Assembly (NCBI GenBank): GCA_021832495.1
Contig: JAKBKR010000009.1
Span: forward strand, 1 to 17,094
Direction: 5' to 3'
Length of the DNA stretch: 17,094 bases
Source: a bacterium
Lineage (GTDB): Archaea > Thermoplasmatota > Thermoplasmata > Lutacidiplasmatales > UBA184
Numbering within the stretch: the stretch's first letter is position 1; each line of letters begins with the position of its first letter. A program made the position numbers and the translations under genes. Below the pieces are notes generated by a model. That model searched no databases. It was not told the origin of the DNA and worked only from the letters and a program-made list of their open reading frames with translations. Below, piece by piece: positions 1 to 7,561 of the stretch.

Positions 1-3000
1 GCCGGGCTGCGAGGGTGTAGGCGCCCACGGCTGTGGTGGCGGCGGAGGGGCGGAACCTCGGGTCCTGTGACGCCGGAGCAGCACGGCCGCCACGACCACC
101 ACGGCAATGATCACGATCAGAAGGATGAGGAAGATCGTGGTGGGTATCCCCAAGACCGTGCTGGCAGCACTGGAGGCGGCGGGTTGCACCGTCAGGGCGA
201 CAGTAGTGGCCTTTTGTTGACCCGAAGCATCCGAGACCTGAACAACCACCGAGAAATTACCGGATTGGGATGGCGTGCAGGTCAGCGCATTCGTGTTCGT
301 TGAAGTGCACCCCTGTGGAAGACCCGTATAACTGTACGTGAAGGGTTGTTCTCCCCCGGTCACGCTCACGGAGATCACCGTGGGGGACCCGACGGAGACC
401 GGATTGACCGAGGCCGAGGCGCTTACCGCAAGTTGGCCATAGGCCAAGACATCGAGGTGCGTCGTGGAGGCCGTTTGCCCGCCACTTTTATCGGAGACCA
501 CCACCGAGACCGAGAATTTGCCCCCTTGCGTAGGAGTACATGGGAGAGTCGCCCGGCTGGTCGATGCACAGCCCGTGGGGAGACTAGAGTACACGTAGGT
601 GTATGGGGCGATACCTCCGGAGACACTCACCGAGAAATTGACCGGTTGGTTGAGGTACGTGGTTGAAGGCGCCACCGTAAACGAAGAGATTACGAGCCCG
701 CCGACGTCCGGGGTGACCACGATCGAGGCGGCCGATGAGGTCCAGTGCCCTGCGGAGTCGGTGACCTTCACTCCTACGGTGAAGTTCCCCGCTGCGGTGG
801 GAGTACAGGCGAACCCGTCCGAGTCGACCGATGAGCAACCGCTCGGCAATCCGGAGTAGAGGAAGGTGTACGGAGCGGTGCCCCCCGTAACCCCGACCGA
901 GAAGTTCACCGAGGCACCCAAGACGATGTTGGCGGGAGTGGCGGCGAAGAAACTGATGACCGGGGAGCCTGGCGCATTGACGACCGAGAGCGAGGCGGAT
1001 TGGCTCGAGGTCTGACCCGCCGGGTCGGAGACCCGCACGGATATCGTGAAGCTACCCGTGGTCACGGGTGTACACGAGAAGGATGCGCTATCGATGGTCG
1101 AGCAACCCGCTGGAAGTCCCGTGTAAGCGTACGTGTACGGGGTGACTCCTCCCGAGGCCGACACGGACACCACCGCCGACTGCCCGAGCTGGATCGAAGC
1201 TGGTGATACCGTGAAGGAAGATAGCACCAGGGTAGGGGGGGCATTGACCGTGAGCTGGGTCGAGGCGGTCGCCGACATCGCCTTTGCGTCCGTGACATTG
1301 ACATTGATCGTGAAGGTCCCGGTCCCGGAGGGGGTACAGGACAGCGAAGCCACGTCCGCGGACGCGCAGCCTGTCGGGAGCCCAGAGTACGTATACGTGT
1401 AGGGCTGTGTTCCGCCCACCACGGTGACATTGAGGAAGGTCGAACTCCCCTGCGTGATGGTAGATGGACCTGCGGTAAAGGAGGTGATCGCCGGGCCCGG
1501 CGGACTGGCTACCGTAAGGGGGGTCGATTGCGTAGCGGTCTTGGCCACAGCGTCGGTGACGATCACGGAGATCGAGTAAGCTCCCGTTGCCGTAGGTGTG
1601 CATGTGAACGAGGACGCGTTCGTTGTAGTGCATCCCGCGGGCAGGCCGGTGTAGGCGTAGCTCAGGGGAGGGGTCCCTCCTGAAGCCGTCACAGCGATGT
1701 TCACAGAACTTCCCAGGGTGACCGGGTTGGGGGTGGCGGTGAAGGAAGTGATGGTGGGTCCCACAATTGCCGGTGTAACGGTCACGTTAGTGCTCGCAGT
1801 TGTCGAGTGGCTTGCCGAGTCGGTCACGGTCACGCTGACCTTGTAGGTTCCCGCTGAGGTTGGCGTGCAGCTGAAGCTTTGAGCGGTCCCCGCACAACCG
1901 GGGGGCAATCCGGTGTAGACGAAGGAGTACGGGGCAGTGCCGCCAGAAGCCGAGGTTGAGAGGGTGGTCGAGTTACCCAGGGTGACCGACGCAGGATTGG
2001 CCGTCAAGGAGGCGGTGAGGGGGCTTGTACCGCTCCCAACAGTGAAGGAATAAGAGGTGACGTTCTCCTTCTGCTGGTCTGTGACAGTATTGCTATGGGG
2101 GGCCCAATCGTTGGCGTAGGCACTCCCGGGGACGGCATTGACGTCCTTCACGTAAAATTGATAGGTTCCGTTCGCCGGCGGCTTGAACGCCACCTCGAGC
2201 GAATAGGTCGTGCCTGCGCTCCAGGCTCCCGTGTGGGCTTGGATCGCCGGATAGCCCGTGGTGATCGGACAGAGGGAATAACAGCCTACGGTCGTGTTCC
2301 CGGCCAGCACCACTTTCGCTCCACCCGGGAAGGTGGTCGAGACCACCGAAAGGGCCGAGGCCGGTGGATTTGACGGGAAGTCCACAGTGACGTTGTCCCA
2401 ACCAGCAGCGGCGCCAGAGTCGGTCGCATTGATGTAGATGTGCTCTACACCACCCGCCGAGATGGAAGCGGGATTGCTGACCGTGAAGGAAGGCACCGCC
2501 TTGCCTGGTTCCGTCGGAAGAACACAGGGGGCAGCGCTGTTGGCGGCGTTCTGAGAGTTCGAATATTCCGGCTGGATGAAGAAGGGCTGGGGCCCCATCA
2601 GGATGTTCGGCATATCGTCGTAGTGGGGGGTGGGCGGGAAGACCCACGAGCACAAGTCACCGATCTCGGCGCCGACATCGTTCGGGTTCGAGCCACCGGT
2701 CACCGTCCACCCGGAAGAGGGTTCCGGGTCAGTGATGCTCTCCATGAATTCGTGCGAGGAGATGCTGACCTCCCAATCCGCGAACTCATCCCCGTTGGGT
2801 CCGTAGGGGAAGGTGTTGTCCTGGTAACCGGAACAGTACGCTAGGAGCGTCCCATCGTCGGGCATTTCCGCGTAAATGATCGTATTTGCACCCGAGGTGA
2901 ATGAGTTGTGGTACGCACAGTACGCACTGTAGGGGGAAGGAGCATTCGCTGAACAGCCACTGGACTGGCCGGGGCTGTTGAAGCACTGGATGATGTTGAG

Positions 3001-3735
3001 GGGGGTGTAAACGAAGTACTCCACGTTCGAGCCGGTGGGAAGAGAGTACTTCGTCACATCGGAGGCAACCTCGCTCTGCACGTCTGCATCGGAGAGAGGG
3101 GTGGTAACCGAATTGCATCCGGACCCACACGGGAAGGCCGTAGAGTCATGGATGACCCCTTTGAGGGTGATGGACATGCCGGGGGCACCGGACCCATCGG
3201 TGTACTGCTGGGCGACACTCATCCAGGCAGAGTTCGTTGCATTGATGAAGAACCCTTCCATGATCTTCTCATAGAGGGCGTCACTCGGATTGATCGAGTA
3301 CGTGTCGTTGTTGTCGTAATGATATCCCGATGGTTCCCAGAAGATGATGTAAATCTCCGGGTTGTGCATGACGGGACCGCCCGAACTGGTGAGCGGCCCG
3401 CACGGTGTACCATAGGATGAGAAACAGCCCGAGGTATTCCAAGTTCCCGCAGAGGGGTTCGCGCCATTCCCCGCACCGTGTCGGTTCATGGGGAGGTAGT
3501 GGGCATGGGACCCCGGGATGGTGTACCGATTGTTGAAGGCCGAACCCGTGGTGACGGCGGCATGGGCGGTGGGCGCGCTTGACATCACCGTAAGGGAGAC
3601 AACACTGAACCAAGGAGCGGCGATGAGAAGGGCAAGGACGACGATCCCTAAGGCCAGCTTCTCCAAGTGCGAATCCGTGCGAAGATCGTTCAATACTCGG
3701 CGCTCTCCCATTGGTTCGTGTTCTCGGGTAGGCAT
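1..3735 (-). CDS. Giant surface protein: EXORDIUM-like domain, seven Ig-like repeats, TM anchor (3' end beyond window)
   Basis: The minus frame is open without a stop from the ATG at 3735 to the window edge (1245 codons), so the C-terminus is missing. A hydrophobic segment at residues 27-50, after a charged 26-residue start, is a signal peptide or anchor. Residues about 55-395 form a Cys-rich secreted domain with HEFME (328-332) followed by SITDP, then EIGDLC (357-362) and QPEYSN (388-393). This order resembles, from memory, the plant EXORDIUM/Phi-1 family; zinc binding or peptidase activity is only conceivable. Residues about 396-572 are an unassigned beta-rich linker. Seven Ig-like repeats of about 88 residues follow, then a helix at about 1196-1220, then RRHR and a Pro-rich tail, which places the C-terminus inside. 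The protein is probably displayed on the cell surface. M9 is an alternative start, but the TATA spacing favours M1. The gene is real with high certainty; its function is unknown. Confidence 0.88.
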   Translation of the reverse strand, partial: MPTREHEPMGERRVLNDLRTDSHLEKLALGIVVLALLIAAPWFSVVSLTVMSSAPTAHAAVTTGSAFNNRYTIPGSHAHYLPMNRHGAGNGANPSAGTWNTSGCFSSYGTPCGPLTSSGGPVMHNPEIYIIFWEPSGYHYDNNDTYSINPSDALYEKIMEGFFINATNSAWMSVAQQYTDGSGAPGMSITLKGVIHDSTAFPCGSGCNSVTTPLSDADVQSEVASDVTKYSLPTGSNVEYFVYTPLNIIQCFNSPGQSSGCSANAPSPYSAYCAYHNSFTSGANTIIYAEMPDDGTLLAYCSGYQDNTFPYGPNGDEFADWEVSISSHEFMESITDPEPSSGWTVTGGSNPNDVGAEIGDLCSWVFPPTPHYDDMPNILMGPQPFFIQPEYSNSQNAANSAAPCVLPTEPGKAVPSFTVSNPASISAGGVEHIYINATDSGAAAGWDNVTVDFPSNPPASALSVVSTTFPGGAKVVLAGNTTVGCYSLCPITTGYPAIQAHTGAWSAGTTYSLEVAFKPPANGTYQFYVKDVNAVPGSAYANDWAPHSNTVTDQQKENVTSYSFTVGSGTSPLTASLTANPASVTLGNSTTLSTSASGGTAPYSFVYTGLPPGCAGTAQSFSCTPTSAGTYKVSVTVTDSASHSTTASTNVTVTPAIVGPTITSFTATPNPVTLGSSVNIAVTASGGTPPLSYAYTGLPAGCTTTNASSFTCTPTATGAYSISVIVTDAVAKTATQSTPLTVASPPGPAITSFTAGPSTITQGSSTFLNVTVVGGTQPYTYTYSGLPTGCASADVASLSCTPSGTGTFTINVNVTDAKAMSATASTQLTVNAPPTLVLSSFTVSPASIQLGQSAVVSVSASGGVTPYTYAYTGLPAGCSTIDSASFSCTPVTTGSFTISVRVSDPAGQTSSQSASLSVVNAPGSPVISFFAATPANIVLGASVNFSVGVTGGTAPYTFLYSGLPSGCSSVDSDGFACTPTAAGNFTVGVKVTDSAGHWTSSAASIVVTPDVGGLVISSFTVAPSTTYLNQPVNFSVSVSGGIAPYTYVYSSLPTGCASTSRATLPCTPTQGGKFSVSVVVSDKSGGQTASTTHLDVLAYGQLAVSASASVNPVSVGSPTVISVSVTGGEQPFTYSYTGLPQGCTSTNTNALTCTPSQSGNFSVVVQVSDASGQQKATTVALTVQPAASSAASTVLGIPTTIFLILLIVIIAVVVVAAVLLRRHRTRGSAPPPPPQPWAPTPSQPG
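181..2019 (-). repeat. Seven tandem Ig-like/PKD-type repeat units
   Basis: Units inside the left surface protein begin near 2019, 1752, 1488, 1224, 960, 693 and 432 on the minus strand, spaced 261-267 bases (about 88 residues). Each has the pattern hydrophobic-T/S-S-F, then LGxS, GGTxPYxY, GLPxGC, about ten residues, CTP, G-x-Y/F-x-V and V-x-D. The two Cys per unit sit where they could form an in-repeat disulfide. Such repeats usually act as rigid extracellular spacers or binding modules. The units are diverged at the DNA level. Confidence 0.85.
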
Positions 3736-3763
3736 GGGTGGCCTTTGTCTCGACGTAGCACGA

Positions 3764-3770
3764 ATATAAA
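3764..3770 (-). promoter_or_regulatory. TATA box for the left surface protein gene, probably leaderless
   Basis: On the minus strand the sequence TTTATATT starts at 3770, about 30 bases before the ATG at 3735. Archaeal transcription starts roughly 25 bases after the TATA centre, so the mRNA would begin within a few bases of the ATG. No Shine-Dalgarno sequence precedes the ATG, which agrees with leaderless translation. The plus-strand reading AATATAAA is also TATA-like, but it lies about 150 bases from the divergent gene's start. Confidence 0.5.
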
Positions 3771-3900
3771 GCCGTTTGCCATGCTAATATCGCCTGCCCG
3801 GAAGTCCGACATCTACCACCCGTTCGCTCTCGGAAGAAGCATTTACCACGACTTTAGCGAATGTGAGAAATACTCGATTGCCGTCCGCCTCGGTCGGTCT

Positions 3901-3905
3901 GGAGG
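3901..3905 (+). promoter_or_regulatory. Ribosome binding site deciding the start of the ammonia-lyase
   Basis: GGAGG lies eight bases before the ATG at 3914 and supports that start. The earlier in-frame ATG at 3863 has no such site and would add 17 residues not expected for the family. Confidence 0.6.
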
Positions 3906-3913
3906 ACGCAAGG

Positions 3914-5437
3914 ATGTCGATCGTGTTGGATGGTCATTCCCTGAAGATCGAAGATGTAGTGAACATTGCCCGCCATGGGGCGAAGATAGAGGTCGGCGAG
4001 CCGGCACGGAAGCGGATCGAAAAGTGCCGGGGTCTACTTGAGCAGAAGATCCGGGACCGGGAGGTCCTGTATGGGGTGAACACAGGTATCGGTGAACTTT
4101 CCGAAGTGGTACTTACCCCGGAACAGGCGCAGAAGTTCCAACGGTACCTCATTTACTCCCATGCCGCTGGCTGTGGCGACCCGATCGCGGAAGAGGATGC
4201 ACGGGCGTCCATCCTTTCTCGGGTCAATACGCATTGTTGGGGGCATTCGGGTATCCGGCTCGAAGTGGTCGAAACTCTGGTCCAGATGTTGAACCGAGGG
4301 GTCACCCCGGTGATGTCGCAAAAGGGTTCTGTGGGGGCCTGCGGCGATCTTGCCCCCATGGCCGAGATGGCGCTCGTTCCCATGGGAGAGGGCGAGGCAT
4401 TCTTCCAAGGCAAGCGGCTGCCAGGAGCCGAGGCGCTCCGGGAGGCGGGGATCTCACCGATCGTGTATCGGGAACGGGACGGACTTGCCACGATCAATGG
4501 TTCGAACGTCATCACGGGCATGGGGTGTCTTGAGGTTTTCGACGCCGACCGGTGGCTCAAGACGCAGGAGGTGGCCCTTGGCATGACGTTGGAGGCGCTC
4601 AACGCGAACATGAGAGCCTATGACCCACGGATCCACGCCGTCCGGGGCTATCCTGGGGCCATGGCGAGCGCCGAGAACCTACGTCGGATCACGAAGGGTT
4701 CTCGGCTGCTCGAGCGCCCCGGGAAGAAGGTGCAGGATGCCTATTCGCTCCGGTCTAGCCCACAGGTCGTCGGGTCCGCCAAGGATGCGCTTGCCTGGGC
4801 CCGTTACATGCTCGAGATCGAACTCAACCATGCGGCAGACAACCCGACCTTCTTCCCCGACGAGGGGGAAGCCATCGCCGGAGCCAACTTCCAAGGAACG
4901 CCGATGGCCTTCGCCCTGGAGCTGCTCGGCATCGCCGTAACGACCGTGGGGGTACTTTCGGAGCGCCGGGTGAACCGCCTGATGAATCCCCATCTTTCGG
5001 CAGGGCTTCCCGCGTTCCTGACATCGGGGGCCGGGATGTTTTCGGGGCTCATGCTCATCCAGTACACCGCCGGTTCCCTGGTGGCCGAGAACCGGGTGCT
5101 GGCCCATCCGGCGGCCACGGGATCCATACCGGCGGCGGCCGATCAGGAGGATTTTGTCTCCATGGGGATGACGACGGCGGTTAAGACCCGCCGGATCCTG
5201 GAGAACTCCTGGTCCATCCTCGCCGTAGAACTCCTCTCGGCGGGGCAGGCCCTGGAATTCCGCGGTCCGGGTGACGCCTCTCCGGGGACCCGGGCTGCTT
5301 TCGAGGTCATCCGGCAACACGTACGCAAGGTGGAGGAAGACCGCCCGCTCTATCCGGACCTCAACAAGCTGACCGCGCTGGGCAAGTCCGGGGAGATACT
5401 CGCCGCCGTGGAGAAGGTGGTGGGGCCGCTGAAGTGA
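3914..5437 (+). CDS. hutH: Histidine ammonia-lyase-type MIO enzyme (Ala-Cys-Gly variant)
   Basis: This is a 507-residue member of the aromatic amino acid ammonia-lyase family, the usual HutH length. It probably deaminates L-histidine to urocanate in the cytosol. The start at 3914 gives the typical opening MSIVLDGHSL. Numbering matches Pseudomonas putida HutH through the first half: Y53, H83 in YSHAAG, the cofactor triad at 142-144 and N195. Y277 and R280 (YSLR), F326 (NFQG) and the Glu of QEDFVSMG match later active-site positions. The triad that cyclises to the MIO cofactor is A-C-G instead of A-S-G; a Cys at 143 is reported to be active in P. putida HutH. H83 and the QED Glu favour histidine over phenylalanine, but a tyrosine ammonia-lyase or aminomutase is not excluded. 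No other hut genes are in the window. It converges on the methyltransferase with a 39-base gap. Confidence 0.9.
   Translation: MSIVLDGHSLKIEDVVNIARHGAKIEVGEPARKRIEKCRGLLEQKIRDREVLYGVNTGIGELSEVVLTPEQAQKFQRYLIYSHAAGCGDPIAEEDARASILSRVNTHCWGHSGIRLEVVETLVQMLNRGVTPVMSQKGSVGACGDLAPMAEMALVPMGEGEAFFQGKRLPGAEALREAGISPIVYRERDGLATINGSNVITGMGCLEVFDADRWLKTQEVALGMTLEALNANMRAYDPRIHAVRGYPGAMASAENLRRITKGSRLLERPGKKVQDAYSLRSSPQVVGSAKDALAWARYMLEIELNHAADNPTFFPDEGEAIAGANFQGTPMAFALELLGIAVTTVGVLSERRVNRLMNPHLSAGLPAFLTSGAGMFSGLMLIQYTAGSLVAENRVLAHPAATGSIPAAADQEDFVSMGMTTAVKTRRILENSWSILAVELLSAGQALEFRGPGDASPGTRAAFEVIRQHVRKVEEDRPLYPDLNKLTALGKSGEILAAVEKVVGPLK
4337..4345 (+). other. MIO cofactor triad codons, Ala-Cys-Gly
   Basis: gcc-tgc-ggc encodes A142-C143-G144 inside GSVGACGDLAP. 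The family consensus is Ala-Ser-Gly, which cyclises autocatalytically to 4-methylidene-imidazol-5-one. The surrounding residues are fully conserved, so this is a natural variant and not a sign of decay. Confidence 0.85.
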
Positions 5438-5476
5438 CCCCCATGGTGTCCGAGGGAAGGAGCTCGCGGCTTTCGG

Positions 5477-6373
5477 TCAAGGAGCCCGGGCCGCCGTAAG
5501 GGTATGCCCCCCTTGCATCAGCAATTCCTTTCGCCGACCGGCAAACAATTCCCATTCGACCAATCGCTCCAACGCATCTTGGCGACCGTGCGTGACGTCT
5601 GCCACAAGCTCAGGTGATCCTCCGGTCATGGGGGCGGCCACCATCTGATCTTCTATAGAGAGACCGGCATCGGATATCCAGTCCCTTATCTCCTGGGGAT
5701 CGAGGAACTGGAAGGTGTCTTCCTCGCGATATCGTGAAGCGGGTGGGATCACCTTGGAGAATCCTTGGCGAAGGAGGGACGGGAGGAGCGACGCCGGTGG
5801 TTGAGAGACCATCCTTCGCCAATCCCTTGGGGTGCAGCCCCTCGTGAAACTGGGCATCTCCAGGATCGGACTTGCCGTCTCCACAACAAGAACTCCACGA
5901 CGCCCCAGTGACCGTACAAGTTCATCGAACACCTGCGGGGCGCGACTCCCAGCGAATCCCAGGACATTGCCGAGGGCCACGGTACAGGCCGAGATCTCGG
6001 TGGTCAGGGGGAGCATTCCCGCATCCGCCACCACTTCTCCGACCCGGCAACGAGGATCGAACGGCTTCTTCGCCCGTCGCTGGTGGCCCTCGCGCAACAT
6101 GGCGATGGAAGCATCGAGGAGGACCAATCGGTCCGACCGCTGGGACAGGATCGGGGTGAAACGCCCTGGGCCCGGGCCTACTTCAAGTGTGAGCGGAGAT
6201 CGGCGTCCGGACCTCCGGAGTGTGGTGGACAAAAAGGATTCCCGTACACGCCGGAGGAGATCGCGCTGGGGGGTGCCTTCGTAGCGGAACCACTCCCGGC
6301 GGGCCCTGTACCGGTCCGCGGAAAGGAAGCGCTCCGGGACGGTGGATCGGGAAGGCAAGGGAGGTGTAGACAT
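5477..6373 (-). CDS. SAM-dependent class I methyltransferase
   Basis: This is a 298-residue protein with a Rossmann-type methyltransferase fold. Motif I is LEVGPGPGRFTPIL at about residues 63-76, the acidic residue after strand 2 is D87 in LVLLDAS, and VVADAGMLPL follows at the motif II position. The N-terminal 50 residues are basic and rich in Tyr and Trp (RYRARREWFRYEGTPQ), perhaps a lid or substrate-binding element. The C-terminal third carries a helix-rich region with FQFLDPQEIRDWISDAGL, typical of small-molecule methyltransferases. The methyl acceptor cannot be told from the sequence. It is transcribed alone, convergent with the ammonia-lyase. The ATG at 6373 has no clear Shine-Dalgarno sequence, and a TATA-like CTTTAAG lies about 38 bases upstream, so a short or absent leader is likely. 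Confidence 0.8.
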   Translation of the reverse strand: MSTPPLPSRSTVPERFLSADRYRARREWFRYEGTPQRDLLRRVRESFLSTTLRRSGRRSPLTLEVGPGPGRFTPILSQRSDRLVLLDASIAMLREGHQRRAKKPFDPRCRVGEVVADAGMLPLTTEISACTVALGNVLGFAGSRAPQVFDELVRSLGRRGVLVVETASPILEMPSFTRGCTPRDWRRMVSQPPASLLPSLLRQGFSKVIPPASRYREEDTFQFLDPQEIRDWISDAGLSIEDQMVAAPMTGGSPELVADVTHGRQDALERLVEWELFAGRRKELLMQGGHTLTAARAP

Positions 6374-6407
6374 CGTGGGTTCGACAATGGATACGGAAAA
6401 ACGTGCG

Positions 6408-6414
6408 CTTAAAG
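6408..6414. promoter_or_regulatory. Candidate TATA element between divergent genes
   Basis: CTTAAAG on the plus strand reads CTTTAAG on the minus strand, so it matches the archaeal TTTAA/YTTAWA core in both directions. It lies about 38 bases before the methyltransferase ATG. On the plus strand it would place a start near 6437, next to the hairpin and about 230 bases before the PRPP synthetase gene. Confidence 0.3.
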
Positions 6415-6427
6415 GCTGTGAGCGGGA

Positions 6428-6456
6428 AGTCCCTCCCCTTCAATGGGCGAGGGATT
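6428..6456 (+). other. Strong stem-loop upstream of the PRPP synthetase gene
   Basis: CCCTC at 6431-6435 pairs with GAGGG at 6449-6453 and CCC at 6436-6438 with GGG at 6445-6447, leaving one bulged C and a TTCAAT loop. Three outer pairs extend the stem. An alternative stem pairs CTTCAAT (6438-6444) with ATTGAAG (6454-6460). GAAGTCCC occurs twice, at 6426 and 6457. It is not followed by a T-run, so it is not a standard terminator. Confidence 0.4.
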
Positions 6457-6650
6457 GAAGTCCCACCGCGGTCAAGGATGAATGTGCGGCTTTCCTTGGA
6501 AGCAGGTCCCGGTTGTCTCGTCCCGGTCGATGAAGCGACCACCTTGACTAACGGGCTTTCCCGCCGCAAGTATGCGCGGGAGGCACTTAGGCCCAACCCG
6601 AGGGAGGATGTCACTCTCAAATACCCGTCCCTCCTAGGCCCCAGCTTGCG

Positions 6651-6655
6651 GGAGG
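6651..6655 (+). promoter_or_regulatory. Ribosome binding site of the PRPP synthetase gene
   Basis: GGAGG ends nine bases before the TTG at 6665 and supports this non-ATG start. No in-frame ATG is available that would give the conserved N-terminus LVVGGSAS. Confidence 0.55.
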
Positions 6656-6664
6656 CATACTGAT

Positions 6665-7561
6665 TTGCTGGTCGTCGGAGGAAGCGCATCGACCTCACTG
6701 GCTGAGAGCATCTCGCGTGAACTGGGCAACTCGCCATTCACCCTCCCCTTCAAGAAGCGGTTCCCGGACGGTGAGCTTTACGTTCGCATCGGTGGGCGGT
6801 TCGAAGGGGAGGATGTGATCCTCGTCCAGTCCACCCGCCGCGACGAAGACATCCTCGAGCTCTTCCTCTTGGAGGACGCGATCCGGGAGGGGGGGGCCCG
6901 GAGCCTGACCTTGGTCATACCCTACTTCGGGTACTCCCGGCAGGACCGCCGCTTCTTTCCCGGTGAGGCCGTTTCTGCCCGGGCCATGGCCCGCCGGCTC
7001 GAGGTCGATGCCGACGCGGTCATCACGGTAGATCTCCACAGCCCCTTCAACCGGGAGATTTTTTCCAAGCCCATGCGGGAGGTGAGCGGCGTCCCGGCGA
7101 TCGCCCGGCTCCTCCGGCGCCGCCCGGTCGACCTCCTAGTATCTCCCGACAAGGGCGCGGTAGAGCGCGGCCAGAAGATGGCGGACCTCCTGCACAAGCC
7201 GTGCATCTCCCTCCAGAAGAAGCGCATCGACAGCGAGCACGTCGAGATAACTCTCCCTGAAGACGCCCCCGACCTCCACGGCAAGCACGTGGCGATCCTG
7301 GATGACGTGATATCGACGGGCGGTACGATAGTGGAGAGCGCCCAAGTGCTTCGCCGAATGGGCGCCGAGAAGGTGATCGCCGCCTGCACCCATGGCCTGT
7401 TCCTCAAAGATGCCTTTGAGCGCATCAAAGGAGTGGCCACCGAGATCCTGTCGACGGACACCCTGGACAATGCTGCGGAGCGCGGGTCGGTGGCTCCGGA
7501 CATCTCCGCGATCCTGAGGGAAAGGCTTGCGAGCGAGCATGGCGGCACCGGACGCAAATAA
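6665..7561 (+). CDS. prs: Ribose-phosphate pyrophosphokinase (PRPP synthetase)
   Basis: The enzyme transfers pyrophosphate from ATP to ribose 5-phosphate, giving PRPP for nucleotide, histidine and NAD synthesis in the cytosol. The 298-residue length is closer to archaeal enzymes (about 285) than to bacterial ones (about 315). Visible motifs are RFPDGELYVRI (32-42), PYFGYSRQDR (86-95), DLHS (123-126), SPDKGAVERG (160-169), KKRIDSEH (185-192, a likely catalytic flexible-loop Lys) and the PRPP-binding loop DDVISTGGT (213-221). The start is TTG, chosen from the Shine-Dalgarno site at 6651 and the family N-terminus. The gene leads a plus-strand run, and its end overlaps the next gene by about 23 bases. 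Pairing with L-aspartate oxidase downstream suggests a link to NAD supply. The family assignment is firm; the archaeal class is inferred. Confidence 0.95.
   Translation: MLVVGGSASTSLAESISRELGNSPFTLPFKKRFPDGELYVRIGGRFEGEDVILVQSTRRDEDILELFLLEDAIREGGARSLTLVIPYFGYSRQDRRFFPGEAVSARAMARRLEVDADAVITVDLHSPFNREIFSKPMREVSGVPAIARLLRRRPVDLLVSPDKGAVERGQKMADLLHKPCISLQKKRIDSEHVEITLPEDAPDLHGKHVAILDDVISTGGTIVESAQVLRRMGAEKVIAACTHGLFLKDAFERIKGVATEILSTDTLDNAAERGSVAPDISAILRERLASEHGGTGRK

Larger units (their letters stand above)
6374..6664. other. 291-base intergenic region with hairpin and unexplained open frame
   Basis: This gap separates the divergent methyltransferase and PRPP synthetase genes. A plus-strand frame (GTG 6403 to TGA 6661-6663, 86 codons) stays open and ends one base before the PRPP synthetase start. 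I do not recognise its product; it contains PVDEATT and PREDVT. A strong hairpin sits at 6428-6456. The sequence GAGGGAGGATGTCAC at 6601-6615 recalls, from memory, the right ends of archaeal IS200/IS605-type TnpB elements. The region may be a decayed TnpB/omega-RNA end, a structured 5' leader or a short gene. None of these is established. Confidence 0.35.

Noticed and set aside
2683..2693. GGGTTCGAGCC resembling a tRNA T-arm
   Set aside because: It lies within an uninterrupted coding frame, and no acceptor or anticodon arms fit around it.
3863..3913. Upstream ATG extension of the ammonia-lyase
   Set aside because: The extra 17 residues are not HutH-like, and the Shine-Dalgarno site and family N-terminus both point to 3914.
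6426..6464. CRISPR-like repeat (ATTGAAG with inverted CTTCAAT)
   Set aside because: Only one inverted pair occurs, with no spaced array, so it is treated as a hairpin.
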